Of a DNA stretch of 48,471 nt, positions 35,490 to 43,540 are shown piece after piece (positions within the stretch are counted from its first letter, which is position 1; the number at the start of each line of letters is the position of its first letter). The notes beneath the pieces were generated by a model. It made no database searches, was not told the origin of the DNA, and saw nothing but the letters and a program-made list of their open reading frames with translations. Source of the DNA: an uncultured Ruminiclostridium sp. (GTDB taxonomy: Bacteria; Bacillota; Clostridia; Oscillospirales; Ruminococcaceae). The stretch spans positions 1 through 48,471 of the forward strand of contig CAJTTE010000020.1 of the NCBI GenBank assembly GCA_910579265.1, in the 5' to 3' direction. Position numbers and translations under genes: made by a program.

Positions 35490-36174
35490 AGATATACGAC
35501 GAAGGCCGTATTCGTAATCATATTGCTTTTATTTTAAGAATTTCGTATAGGTCCGTTCAAAAAATGACAGCTGCAAAGCATTAAGCCCACTGTGTTAATG
35601 CAAATAAAAAATAAGGGAATCGAAATTTTAAATAATGATCAAAGTCCGGCTTCCTGATTATTTAATTATCTTTTTGATATTTTCATTCTGAAAAAACGAT
35701 ATGGACGTTAGCCGTGCCAAAATGCTTTAAGGCCGGGATCCGTCTTTTATTGTGCGGGTGATATTGTAGATAAATAACGGGTAAATCATGAAAAGTACGG
35801 AAATGACGTGATGGTAGGAAAGAAACGAACAGGTGTACGGTCAAAGATGCCGTCTTAAGTAAGCGGACGGGCAAAGCATGTAAATGCACCCGTACATTAT
35901 ATGGCATGGCCCGGAGGTCGTTTTCAAATAAAATTTATTCGGCACAGAAGGCTATTTTAAAAGCCGCGAACTGAATAATATCTGCTATTGCTCCCCCAAT
36001 TAACTCTTGAATTATTCTGCTTGCCCGGCTGCCTAAATACTTCGTCAGGAGCCCTTAAAATATGCGCGGAGGGCTGACGCAGAGTGGGGCGCTCCGGTCG
36101 CCGCCTTTGTCTGATTTTAATTGGAAATTAGTATTAATGCTCAGTCGCCGGATCTTGTTTACAGCCGAAAAATA
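35490..36174. other. Gene-free stretch, left border zone of the mobilizable element
   Basis: No ORF with start signals. A weak AAATAAT...ATTATTT inverted repeat lies near 35620-35660. The element's left att site should be near the outer edge of the recombinase gene, within this stretch, but a duplicated core could not be identified without the other end. Confidence 0.5.
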
Positions 36175-36202
36175 AAAGGCTCACGGTATAACGTGAGCCT
36201 TT
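36175..36202 (-). terminator. Terminator of the serine recombinase
   Basis: AAAGGCTCACG (36175-36185) pairs exactly with CGTGAGCCTTT (36192-36202). On the minus strand TTTTATTTTT follows. It starts 9 bp after the recombinase stop. Confidence 0.88.
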
Positions 36203-36210
36203 ATATTCAG

Positions 36211-38055
36211 TTAAGGAGAATTACTTTCCTTCTTTAATGGCTGCCTGTGCAGGTGGAGTATTAGGGATAAGTTTTTGGCAAACAGCGAATTATTGCGGAT
36301 TTCCGCAGGTAAATTCAAAGAATTATCCTCTGATATATGTAAAAAATCGGGGACTCCCGAAGGAGTCCCCATAATTTCGCCGTCAATTTTAATTACAGGG
36401 CATCGTTTGTTTCCGTCTACGCTAATGTTCATATCAGCGTTGGCGGTTTTATTATAGCTGAAATTCCATATAAAGCGGTTATCTTCAACTAATATGGAAT
36501 TTATGATTTCATCAAATAGGTCGGAAGTGTATTCAGGTGAACTCATATCCACCATTCCTGCGAGAGCCTGAGAAACTGCTGTTATATCGCACATACAGCT
36601 TTCAAAGAGTTCCTGCTGTTCTCCGCACCTTGATTTTTCGTCTTTGAACTTCTGTAATTCAGCATTATAGGTAGCTTTGAACTCTGCGAAATCTTCCTTG
36701 TCAATCTGACCGTCTGTGTAGAGGTCGATAAGATTTCTGAGTTTCTTTTCTACCTTGTCAATCTGTGCGTCAAGGAACAACTCACTGTGCTGAGTATTGT
36801 TTCGTGTTGCGTCAGTGTAATACTTCTTAATGTATTCAAGAGCTATCATCAAATCTTCTTTGCGATTTTTCCACGCTTCATTAAGGAAGTATTTTGCCAT
36901 CATTTCCATTTTCCAGTCTGTAACAGAATGTTCGTTACAGTATCCGTCAGTTTCAAGTCCCATCTTCTCACGCTGAGAAGCCTTACCGTTATTCACCTGA
37001 TTGTAGCAGACGTAATTATACGAGGTAACACCCTCTTTATTCTTATGATAACGGTTTTTTCTGAAAGATGAGCCACAAGAGCAGCGTAACTTCTTGACCC
37101 AAATGTCTCTGGAAGTGCGGTTGCTCTTTTTCTTTTCTTCGCCGTTCTCAACAAGTGTGGTTTTACGCTTCTCTTTGAGAATAGCCTGACATCTGTCCCA
37201 TTGTTTTTCGGTAATAATCGGCTCAAAATCACCCTTAACATATTCATAGGTATCTCTGTCAAGATTATGAATACGCTTCTGTTCAAGGTAATTATTGCTG
37301 TACGACTTGTTGTAGCCGATATATCCCTTATAAGTTGCGTTTTGCAGGATACGACCTACATTGTGGCAAGTCCATTTTGTAGTACCTGTTGCAGTAAGGC
37401 GTTTACGCTCCATTAAAATCTTTGCGATTTTCAGCGTTCCGTAGCCTTCTTCGTAAAGGTCATAAATCATACGGACTGTTTCAGCCTGTTCAGGATTTAT
37501 TGTGTAGGTTTCGCCGGGCTTTCTGTCATAGCCTAAAATGTTTCCACTTCCGTAAAGCTGTTTATTCGCACGGCTGATACGCTGTCCTGCACGGACACGT
37601 TCGGATACCTTACGGCTTTCTTCCTGAGCGAGTGTAGCCATAATTGTCAGACGAAGCTCACCGTCACCGTCCATAGTCCAGATATTATCATCAACGAAGA
37701 ATACTTCAATTCCACGCCCCTTTAATGCACGGGTATGGGTGAGAGTATCAACGGTATTTCTTGCGAAACGGCATACCTCACGGGTAACGATAAGGTCAAA
37801 CATACCTTTTTCTGCGTCGGCAATCATTCTCATAAACGAAGGTCTTTTCTTTGCCTGAGTACCTGTGATACCCTCGTCTATGTATCTGCCTACGACTTCC
37901 CAATTCGGAAAACGCTTCGCAGTATCTTCATACCATTGCATCTGATTTTCAAGTGCCGAAAGCTGTGCCTCGTGTTCAGTTGATACTCGTCCATAAAATA
38001 CGACCTTTCTCGGTCTGTTTTTGTCAAGAAAAAGCGGATTTGTTCCGTAATACAT
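36211..38055 (-). CDS. Large serine recombinase (integrase)
   Basis: 614 residues. It integrates and excises the element by cutting both strands with a serine. The N-terminal resolvase domain has VVFYGRVSTEHEAQ with catalytic Ser25 and the arginine-rich FARNTVDTLTHTRAL. The recombinase domain (~190-300) has GYGTLKIAKILMERK and GRILQNATYKGYIGY. A zinc ribbon follows with LRCSCGSSFRKNRYH and a later CYNQ...GYC, then a coiled coil (~430-500). This layout is that of Tn4451/Tn5397-type recombinases. GGAGGACAT precedes the ATG. A 44-codon gene lies 19 bp upstream on the same strand. Confidence 0.96.
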   Translation of the reverse strand: MYYGTNPLFLDKNRPRKVVFYGRVSTEHEAQLSALENQMQWYEDTAKRFPNWEVVGRYIDEGITGTQAKKRPSFMRMIADAEKGMFDLIVTREVCRFARNTVDTLTHTRALKGRGIEVFFVDDNIWTMDGDGELRLTIMATLAQEESRKVSERVRAGQRISRANKQLYGSGNILGYDRKPGETYTINPEQAETVRMIYDLYEEGYGTLKIAKILMERKRLTATGTTKWTCHNVGRILQNATYKGYIGYNKSYSNNYLEQKRIHNLDRDTYEYVKGDFEPIITEKQWDRCQAILKEKRKTTLVENGEEKKKSNRTSRDIWVKKLRCSCGSSFRKNRYHKNKEGVTSYNYVCYNQVNNGKASQREKMGLETDGYCNEHSVTDWKMEMMAKYFLNEAWKNRKEDLMIALEYIKKYYTDATRNNTQHSELFLDAQIDKVEKKLRNLIDLYTDGQIDKEDFAEFKATYNAELQKFKDEKSRCGEQQELFESCMCDITAVSQALAGMVDMSSPEYTSDLFDEIINSILVEDNRFIWNFSYNKTANADMNISVDGNKRCPVIKIDGEIMGTPSGVPDFLHISEDNSLNLPAEIRNNSLFAKNLSLILHLHRQPLKKESNSP

Positions 38056-38074
38056 AATATGTCCTCCTTTGGCT

Positions 38075-38209
38075 TTAAGCCATATATTCTCTGAGTTCGT
38101 GTTTTACAATTTTATCAAAGGTTTCCTGATTGATAAGTTCGTGCTTGAGCAGAACTTTCAGAGCCACCCATATACCAAAATTGCGTTCGATTTGTGTTGT
38201 ATTAGTCAT
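38075..38209 (-). CDS. Very small protein upstream of the recombinase, SHOCT-like
   Basis: 44 residues beginning MTNTTQIERNFGIWVALKVL and continuing LKHELINQETFDKIVKHELR, ending EYMA. AAGGAGAG precedes the ATG, and a promoter lies 17 bp further up. The pattern of a short helix, a Leu-x-x-Gly/Glu-Leu-Ile turn and an F-x-x-I helix resembles SHOCT-type domains. It is co-transcribed with the recombinase and could be an excision factor or a leader peptide. Confidence 0.75.
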   Translation of the reverse strand: MTNTTQIERNFGIWVALKVLLKHELINQETFDKIVKHELREYMA

Positions 38210-38225
38210 TTCTATCTCTCCTTAT

Positions 38226-38254
38226 ATTTTAGCACTTTAAAGCGTAAATGTCAA
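38226..38254 (-). promoter_or_regulatory. Promoter of the small gene-recombinase operon
   Basis: On the minus strand TTGACA (38254-38249) and TAAAAT (38231-38226) are 17 bp apart, 17 bp before the 44-codon gene. Confidence 0.8.
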
Positions 38255-38317
38255 GAGTGTTTCCTGACTTTCGCTCAGTGCGAGGTTGAGCCTACTTGGG
38301 GTAGGCTATGTAAAAAG

Positions 38318-38338
38318 GGCAGCTCTTTAAGAACTGCC
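38318..38338 (-). terminator. Terminator of the toxin-antirepressor operon
   Basis: GGCAG (38318-38322) pairs with CTGCC (38334-38338), and AGCTCTT faces AAGAACT inside. On the minus strand CCTTTTTAC follows. A second hairpin AGCCTAC/GTAGGCT lies near 38290-38307. Confidence 0.7.
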
Positions 38339-38372
38339 GTTTGAAAAAGGAGGTAACCAATATGAGAGAAAA

Positions 38373-38540
38373 TTATCTGTTTACGATGTCAAATATCTTA
38401 TCAAACTCATTGTCGCTGAGTTCAATACCGTAGTTATGGTAGAGTAAACCCATAATTTCGCAGGTTTTCTCCAAATCTCTGTCAAGCTCCTTCATCGCTT
38501 CATCGGGAGTAATAACTGCTATCACCATTACATTTTCCAT
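38373..38540 (-). CDS. Small acidic protein, 55 residues
   Basis: Begins MENVMVIAVITPDEAMKELD, then RDLEKTCEIMGLLYHNYG, and ends EFDKIFDIVNR. AAAGGAG lies 8 nt before the ATG and the gene is 20 bp downstream of the antirepressor stop, so it is the last gene of that operon. Family not recognised. No membrane segment. Confidence 0.75.
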   Translation of the reverse strand: MENVMVIAVITPDEAMKELDRDLEKTCEIMGLLYHNYGIELSDNEFDKIFDIVNR

Positions 38541-38560
38541 AAATAAATTCTCCTTTATTT

Positions 38561-39361
38561 TCAGTTAGTTATTATTATCTGCTTTATCCAATCGAAAACA
38601 GGTAAAATGCCGTTTTCTTTCAGGCGGTTATACAGGAACGCTGCTCCCTTATGCGTCCAACGGGTGTGAATAAAGAAGCCTTCACCGTAGAATGTCGGGC
38701 GTTTGTCCGTCCTCACATATCCGCAATTCTCATATTCAGGGGCAATCATCCAAGTGCCATAAGCTCTATGCTGAATACCGAGGATGCAGAGCAAGCGATT
38801 AAACTCGATTGCTGACATCTGATATGCGATTGCAATATCTGATACATTCAGCAAATCGCTTTCATCATCATACATATTGATAAAGTCAACGACCTCTGCA
38901 AGAGAGTCGTTTTCTTCGGCAAGCCTCATATTCTCGTTTTCAAGCTCCCTCGTGCGGAGCTTTTCTTCTTTAAGCTGAACAAAGAGCTTTTCGGCTTCCT
39001 CTGTGCCGCTAAGCACATTGTCGATTGTCTGCTCTGTTGCATACATTCCGTATTTCCTGATTGAAGGGAGGACTTCATCAAATACCCAACATTCAAAAAT
39101 CTCAGCAGACGGTAACTTACTGTGTGTGATGAGCCTGTAAAGGTCGCCTTCTGTAATATAGGTAAGTGTCTGTTCACCGCCGTTTGTAAGGGAGCGGCGT
39201 TTTACCGCCCCCTTGCAATGAGCTGAAATTGCATCTCTTGGTCTGGAATAACCAAGAGCCTTTGCCACATCAATTCCGCAGAAATAGATTTTCCCGTTTT
39301 CATCAAGTGTTCGGATTGAACCGAACTGTTCGTTTTCAAAGATTTTTATTTCGTTATTCAT
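38561..39361 (-). CDS. BRO-N / KilA-C type antirepressor-like protein
   Basis: 266 residues from ATG 39361 (GGAGGTGA before it). The BRO N-terminal domain (~1-105) has FGSIRTLDENGKIYFCGIDV, AKALGYSRPRDAI, and EIFECWVFDEVLPSIRKYG. A coiled coil (~115-155) links it to a KilAC-type domain with DLLNVSDIAIAYQMSAIEFN and GFFIHTRWTHKGAAFLYNRL. Such proteins act as phage antirepressors that relieve a repressor. It overlaps the toxin-like gene by 8 nt (ATGAATAA), so translation is coupled. Confidence 0.93.
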   Translation of the reverse strand: MNNEIKIFENEQFGSIRTLDENGKIYFCGIDVAKALGYSRPRDAISAHCKGAVKRRSLTNGGEQTLTYITEGDLYRLITHSKLPSAEIFECWVFDEVLPSIRKYGMYATEQTIDNVLSGTEEAEKLFVQLKEEKLRTRELENENMRLAEENDSLAEVVDFINMYDDESDLLNVSDIAIAYQMSAIEFNRLLCILGIQHRAYGTWMIAPEYENCGYVRTDKRPTFYGEGFFIHTRWTHKGAAFLYNRLKENGILPVFDWIKQIIITN

Positions 39362-39728
39362 TCTCGTCACCTCCAAAGCTTTTGTTAATTCCGACGCTTA
39401 CCGCAAGAGCCTTATCGACTTCAGCGAGTGTCTTGTTGCTTATGCGGCACAGCATTTTGCCGAGCCTTGATTTGTCGATTACCTGAACCTGTTCACAAAG
39501 CACCATCGAGTTCTTGTGAAGCCGATTGCTGAAAACGGGAACGTGAACGGGTAACGCTCGTTTCTTCATTGCCGTTGTAATCGGAGCGACGATTGTTGTC
39601 GGACTGTACTTGTTACCGACATCGTTCTGTAAAATTAACACGGGGCGTTTGCCACGCTGTTCACAGCCTTTACCGGTAAGCCTTGATAAGTAAACCTGTC
39701 CTCTAAAAACTTCCTTGACTTTTTCCAT
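39354..39728 (-). CDS. MazF/PemK-like endoribonuclease toxin family protein
   Basis: 124 residues from ATG 39728 (AAAGGA before it). The PemK/MazF fold is shown by FRGQVYLSRLTGKGCEQRGK, RPVLILQNDVGN, TTIVAPIT and VLCEQVQVIDKSRL, in the right order. MazF proteins cut mRNA at short sequences. No MazE-type antitoxin of ~80 residues precedes it; instead its 3' end overlaps the antirepressor gene. A small palindromic operator lies in its promoter region. Confidence 0.92.
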   Translation of the reverse strand: MEKVKEVFRGQVYLSRLTGKGCEQRGKRPVLILQNDVGNKYSPTTIVAPITTAMKKRALPVHVPVFSNRLHKNSMVLCEQVQVIDKSRLGKMLCRISNKTLAEVDKALAVSVGINKSFGGDENE

Positions 39729-39755
39729 ATTGGATTGTCCTTTCTGTATTTTATT

Positions 39756-39772
39756 CATAGTATGTTACTATG
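39756..39772 (-). promoter_or_regulatory. Palindromic operator upstream of the MazF-like gene
   Basis: CATAGTA-TGT-TACTATG is a perfect inverted repeat with a 3-bp centre, 28 bp before the ATG, within the likely promoter. The binding protein is unknown; MazF-type operons are usually self-regulated. Confidence 0.6.
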
Positions 39773-39777
39773 TAAAA

Positions 39778-40260
39778 GATGTAGGCTGACATAAGTGCCA
39801 GCCTACAAACCCTGTAATCGCTATGCACCCGTCATACTTGTCCACGACACCCCTGACGGAACAACTGTGAACAATGCCACAGTATAGGGAACAACTCAAG
39901 CCAGCCACTCGCTAAAGCAGCTTCATAGGACTCTCACCTCAACCCATTCTTATGGAGAAGCCGTTACCTTTCGGTCTAAACGGAAGTATCATTATACCTC
40001 TTGCTTGTCTTGGCGTAATAGGAGCTACCTATTATTTTAAAGTAGTATTTTCTCGCTCCGTCAATATTGATAATCTGAGGTGCAGTGCCTAACGAATTCG
40101 GTCAAAACCAATGCTTTTGTCGTTGCCTGCGACACCTTGAAATGTATCATTAACATCGTGGCGTACTCTTTTTGTCGCTTACACTTTCGTGCAACAAGAG
40201 GAACGTAACTTGAGAGTTGTTATTCAATTTTCAATGTACTTTCGAGGTAGCTTTTTGCCC
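39778..40260 (-). ncRNA. Candidate structured non-coding RNA region
   Basis: About 480 bp with no ORF of note on either strand. On the minus strand: TTGACG near 40062 then a TTTAAAAT -10-like segment 17 bp on; a hairpin CCGTT..ACC-GAAA-GGT..AACGG with a GNRA loop (about 39960-39985); ACTGTG-N8-CACAGT (about 39865-39885); and a terminal hairpin GTAGGCTGAC-ATAAGTGCCA-GCCTAC (39781-39806) followed by ATCTTTT. The series of GC-rich paired segments in an AT-rich element, ended by a terminator, suggests a functional RNA. The Rfam class is not recognised. The exact 5' end is unknown. Confidence 0.5.
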
Positions 40261-40298
40261 CTCACTATATACAGGAAAAAAACGAGGGGGTGGCAACC

Positions 40299-40802
40299 TT
40301 AATTTTCAAAAAATTTTTTCATTTTCAATAAAATCTTATTTCTACGTTTATGAATAGCAGTACGAGAAACACCATAAACACCAGCTAACTCTCTTTCACT
40401 AATATGATTAAAGTAAATTTGCTGAATTAGCTCATTTTCTTCATCTGTAAGAGTAGAGATAGCTTCTGGAAGCTTTTCAATCATCATTTCACGCATAACC
40501 TTCTCATCAAGTGGTTCACTCGTATCTACAACAAGATTACATTCGTTAAATTCGCCAGAAATAAGGCTCTCCATAGAAACAACATTGTTTTTGATAGCGA
40601 GTTTCTTCCTGTAATCCTCACGATTTTCTTCCTTGTAGAAATCGTGATATGCAATTTCATCAACTTCCATTATGGAATGACCGAGATTGATAAGGAAAAC
40701 CTTGCCTTCGGAATTCTTCTTGTAAGCCTGAAGCTCGTCCTCTGTAATCTGAACGTACCCTGCTGATGTATTGTTCTTGTCCTTGAAAATAAAAATGTTC
40801 AT
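40299..40802 (-). CDS. Sigma-70 region 4-like regulator
   Basis: 167 residues. The C-terminal ~60 residues, LTDEENELIQQIYFNHISER and ELAGVYGVSRTAIHKRRNKI, form a sigma region 4 helix-turn-helix. The N-terminal ~100 residues are unlike sigma region 2 and not recognised. Such proteins are regulators on clostridial conjugative and mobilizable elements. AGGAGG lies 6 nt before the ATG. The candidate RNA region follows it. Confidence 0.88.
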   Translation of the reverse strand: MNIFIFKDKNNTSAGYVQITEDELQAYKKNSEGKVFLINLGHSIMEVDEIAYHDFYKEENREDYRKKLAIKNNVVSMESLISGEFNECNLVVDTSEPLDEKVMREMMIEKLPEAISTLTDEENELIQQIYFNHISERELAGVYGVSRTAIHKRRNKILLKMKKFFEN

Positions 40803-40932
40803 TTAAGTATCCTCCTGAAAATTTTAATTTGAATTGCGTGTGTCCGAAGTTCAAAATAAAATCAGGGATACCTTGCGATTGCTTCGCTGTAATGAAATTT
40901 CATCTGGCTGCTCCTTTTTCGTGCAACAAAAA

Positions 40933-40962
40933 AGGACCCACGGATAAATCCGTGAGTCCTCA
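40933..40962 (-). terminator. Hairpin with T-run
   Basis: AGGACCCACGGAT pairs with ATCCGTGAGTCCT (one mismatch). On the minus strand T6 follows. It lies ~130 bp upstream of the sigma-like gene, so it may end read-through from the VOC operon. Confidence 0.8.
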
Positions 40963-41005
40963 GATGTGCCGACTTGTATTAGCCGACAGATTTCGGGCAT
41001 AAAAA

Positions 41006-41037
41006 ATAGCCCTGCCGCATTTAAGCGACAAGGCTAT
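41006..41037 (-). terminator. Terminator of the HIRAN-WYL-GNAT-VOC operon
   Basis: ATAGCC (41006-41011) pairs with GGCTAT (41032-41037), with TGCCGC facing GCGACA inside. T6 follows on the minus strand. It lies 140 bp after the VOC gene stop. Confidence 0.75.
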
Positions 41038-41111
41038 CTAAACCCATATTCAATTTTAAGGTGTATGCAAGAGCATATAATCTGCCAGCATACTAATTGT
41101 AACATATCCAA

Positions 41112-41162
41112 ACTCCAATGTCACTCCCAAAAGACTCCCACTTTACTCCCAAATTACTCCCA
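41112..41162. repeat. Five 11-bp-phased heptamers (ACTCCCA)
   Basis: ACTCCCA begins at 41123, 41134, 41145 and 41156, exactly 11 bp apart, and a degenerate ACTCCAA begins at 41112 in the same phase. All lie on one DNA face. They sit 15 bp after the VOC gene stop. The spacer bases differ (AAAG, CTTT, AATT), so only the heptamer is conserved. Confidence 0.8.
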
Positions 41163-41176
41163 CCGAATAGTAATAG

Positions 41177-41569
41177 CTACTTTACTTGGAAGAATTCAAT
41201 TTGTTCGCTCAGTGGACCGAAACAGAAAGCCATTCTTGCGTTATATGGCGGATTTGAGGGGATAGAAATATCCTTTGGCTCAATAAAAACCTCATATCCA
41301 GCTTTCTTAACGTCAGCAACACACTTGTCAACATTGTCCGTTGCAAGTGCAAAATGGCGTATGATACCGAGTTCAGCTTCATCGTCCTTGTTCGTAAAAA
41401 TCTCAATAAGCCCATTACCGGTATCAAACATTATGCCGTCGGGAGCTTTCTCATCGCCCCAGACACGGGCAATTTTAAGTCCGAGAACCTCGTGATAGAA
41501 CTTCACGATTTCTTCATACTGCGTTCCTCTACTGCATTTCATTGAAATATGATGTATTCCTGTTATCAT
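41177..41569 (-). CDS. VOC superfamily (glyoxalase-like) protein
   Basis: 130 residues. Two beta-alpha-beta-beta-beta halves with the metal ligands of the family: His in GIHHISMKC, Glu in GNGLIEIFTNK, His in GIIRHFALATDNVDK and Glu in PLSEQIEFFQVK. This supports a working metal-dependent lyase, isomerase or resistance protein; the substrate cannot be told. It is the last gene of the operon with GNAT and the WYL regulator. Confidence 0.9.
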   Translation of the reverse strand: MITGIHHISMKCSRGTQYEEIVKFYHEVLGLKIARVWGDEKAPDGIMFDTGNGLIEIFTNKDDEAELGIIRHFALATDNVDKCVADVKKAGYEVFIEPKDISIPSNPPYNARMAFCFGPLSEQIEFFQVK

Positions 41570-41626
41570 TATAAAATACCGTCCTTTGTTTGTAAACTGC
41601 TAATCTGTAGCACTTCATCAAAACAC

Positions 41627-42148
41627 TTATTCACTTGGCTGTGTACTGTTCTTCTCTCTCAGATTAGCAACCTCGTTTTCAAGTCTCTTTATCAATTCAT
41701 TTACATCAATATATTCACGTTCCATATGAACAATTTCATCGTCCTTAAATCTGAATTGCTGATAAAACTTATATGGCTCACTGTTTTTATATGTGTTTAA
41801 TGATGTAGCCGATTTCCCTGATACAGACTCAAAAAACGAGTTCATCATTTTGGTACCAAGGCCTCTGTGCTGATATTCAGGCTGAATCGCTACCACATCA
41901 ATATATATGGTGTAGTCGCTGAAAAATGCCGGCAGCTGAATCGCCACCATAATCCCTACTAATTTATCATCACATTTCAAACCATAGGCAAATTTATCAT
42001 CATCGGATATATACTTACCAAAATACCTGGCAGCGTTATAAAATGGTCTGATTTGCTCTAAAATTTTAAATGCAGAAAAATAAATTTGAACACAATCAGG
42101 AATGTCGTTCTCAGTCAGTTTGACAAATTCGGTTTTATTCTCTTCCAT
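41627..42148 (-). CDS. GNAT family N-acetyltransferase
   Basis: 173 residues from ATG 42148, preceded by AGGTGA; a GTG at 42157 overlaps that site. The acetyl-CoA motif is VVAIQPEYQHRGLGTKMMNS, followed by SLNTYKNSEPYKFYQQFRFK, the usual motif B. The substrate is unknown. It is 13 bp after the WYL regulator stop and 57 bp before the VOC gene, so it is probably an accessory resistance or modification enzyme under that regulator. Confidence 0.9.
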   Translation of the reverse strand: MEENKTEFVKLTENDIPDCVQIYFSAFKILEQIRPFYNAARYFGKYISDDDKFAYGLKCDDKLVGIMVAIQLPAFFSDYTIYIDVVAIQPEYQHRGLGTKMMNSFFESVSGKSATSLNTYKNSEPYKFYQQFRFKDDEIVHMEREYIDVNELIKRLENEVANLREKNSTQPSE

Positions 42149-42161
42149 TATTTTCACCTGT

Positions 42162-43151
42162 TCATTTTATTGAATCCAGAACAGCTTTCAGATGTTCCTT
42201 GTATTTTTCTTTCAGCTCGCAAGGCTCAACAATCTCTACCATCGTTCCGAACTGAAAAAGCCAGCCGAAGAAAGGCTCTGGACGTTCTGTCTTTATTTGC
42301 ACCCTTACTGTGAAGTGCTCATCGCCGTCGGGAGCAATGCTCACATTTTTTCCAAAGCGGTCGATTACTGCATTTATTAGCGACTTATCAAAACGCAGCT
42401 TAACCTCTTCGGCTTCACCGCTGAACATTGAAAAGGTTGAGTTCAGATATGCAGACAAATTAAAATCTTCGGGATATTTCTGTGCAGGCTCGTCCAAAAT
42501 TTCAACGATCTCCATACGGTCAACACGGAAATTAGAAATGCTGTCATACTTTTCGTAATGAGCAACAAGATAATAACGCTCGTCGTCCCAAGTAAGAGCG
42601 TAGGGAGAACAAGTTCTTATGCCCTTTCGATAACATTTTTTCTTGCTCAGGTCATAGTCAAAATACTTAAAAGAGATTTTCTTTCGTTCAGCTATTGCAC
42701 GATGAATGGCGTCAACATTCATATAGATACGCTCGTTTATAGCTTTCACACGGTCGGCAATAAAGACCTGTCGCTGTATCTGCTTTGCCTCATAAATGCT
42801 TGTGAGCTGTTCCAGCTTTTTCAGAAGCTCCGCTGATTTCTTTTCCGTAAGAAAACGGGAAGAAGAAACTGCGTCGGCAAGAAGCTTGAGTTCGGGCAGT
42901 TCAAAATCTCGGTTTACCACTTGATACCCGGCATTTACGCCTCTGCTTGAAACAATATCAAGTCCGAATAGCTTAAGAGCTTCAATATCCTCGTAAAGAG
43001 CTTTACGGGCAGCCGTAATTCCATAAAGTTCAAGTTGAGAAATAATTTCGGGCATTGTTATGTAATGTTCCTCGTCGGTACGTTCGAGGAGTATCTTGTA
43101 TAAGTATAGAATTTTTAAACGTTGATTGGTGTTTTTTATGTTTTCAGACAT
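42162..43151 (-). CDS. WYL-domain transcriptional regulator
   Basis: 329 residues. An N-terminal winged helix (~10-75, ITMPEIISQLELYGITAARK) binds DNA, a middle segment follows, and the WYL domain (~150-225) has ISFKYFDYDLSKKK, SPYALTWDDERYYLVAHYEK and NFRVDRMEIVEIL. The WCX C-terminal extension ends at the stop. WYL proteins sense a ligand, often nucleic-acid derived, and control defence or damage genes. Its start overlaps the upstream membrane gene by 8 nt (ATGTCTGA). Confidence 0.94.
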   Translation of the reverse strand: MSENIKNTNQRLKILYLYKILLERTDEEHYITMPEIISQLELYGITAARKALYEDIEALKLFGLDIVSSRGVNAGYQVVNRDFELPELKLLADAVSSSRFLTEKKSAELLKKLEQLTSIYEAKQIQRQVFIADRVKAINERIYMNVDAIHRAIAERKKISFKYFDYDLSKKKCYRKGIRTCSPYALTWDDERYYLVAHYEKYDSISNFRVDRMEIVEILDEPAQKYPEDFNLSAYLNSTFSMFSGEAEEVKLRFDKSLINAVIDRFGKNVSIAPDGDEHFTVRVQIKTERPEPFFGWLFQFGTMVEIVEPCELKEKYKEHLKAVLDSIK

Positions 43152-43527
43152 TTGTATTATCCACCGTCTTTCTTCTTTTGATGAGTCTCATAACAAAAAT
43201 GGTTACGCTACAAATTATAGCTGTTCCAATAATGCATATAGCAAACATCAGAATTATCTGCCAATTTTCTATTATTCTCTTACCAATCCAAATCACGCCG
43301 TATGTAATTGCCCATAACAAACAAAATGCAAACAAACGAATTATCCAATGGAATAATGAACCTGAAAATCTTCCGTAAATCATTTCACTATTATATAAAT
43401 TGCCTACAGTATTGAAAGCAAAGAGATATGCTATTACCCCAATGACACCTAATATTATATATTCATATATCCAGTCAATAGGTAATCCTAACGGGTCTGT
43501 TAATAACTCAAAAAATAATTTAAACAT
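43144..43527 (-). CDS. Small membrane protein
   Basis: 127 residues from ATG 43527 (AAGGAGA before it). Three hydrophobic segments: YIILGVIGVIAYLFAF, IIRLFAFCLLWAITYGVIWI and IILMFAICIIGTAIICSVTI, with a basic tail RLIKRRKT. No family recognised. It lies between the HIRAN gene (13 bp) and the WYL regulator (8-nt overlap), so it is part of the operon. Confidence 0.8.
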   Translation of the reverse strand: MFKLFFELLTDPLGLPIDWIYEYIILGVIGVIAYLFAFNTVGNLYNSEMIYGRFSGSLFHWIIRLFAFCLLWAITYGVIWIGKRIIENWQIILMFAICIIGTAIICSVTIFVMRLIKRRKTVDNTNV

Positions 43528-43540
43528 CAAATTCTCCTTA

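Noticed and set aside
35683..35907. 74-codon minus-strand ORF before the recombinase
   Set aside because: No start signals and no recognisable domain; treated as intergenic.
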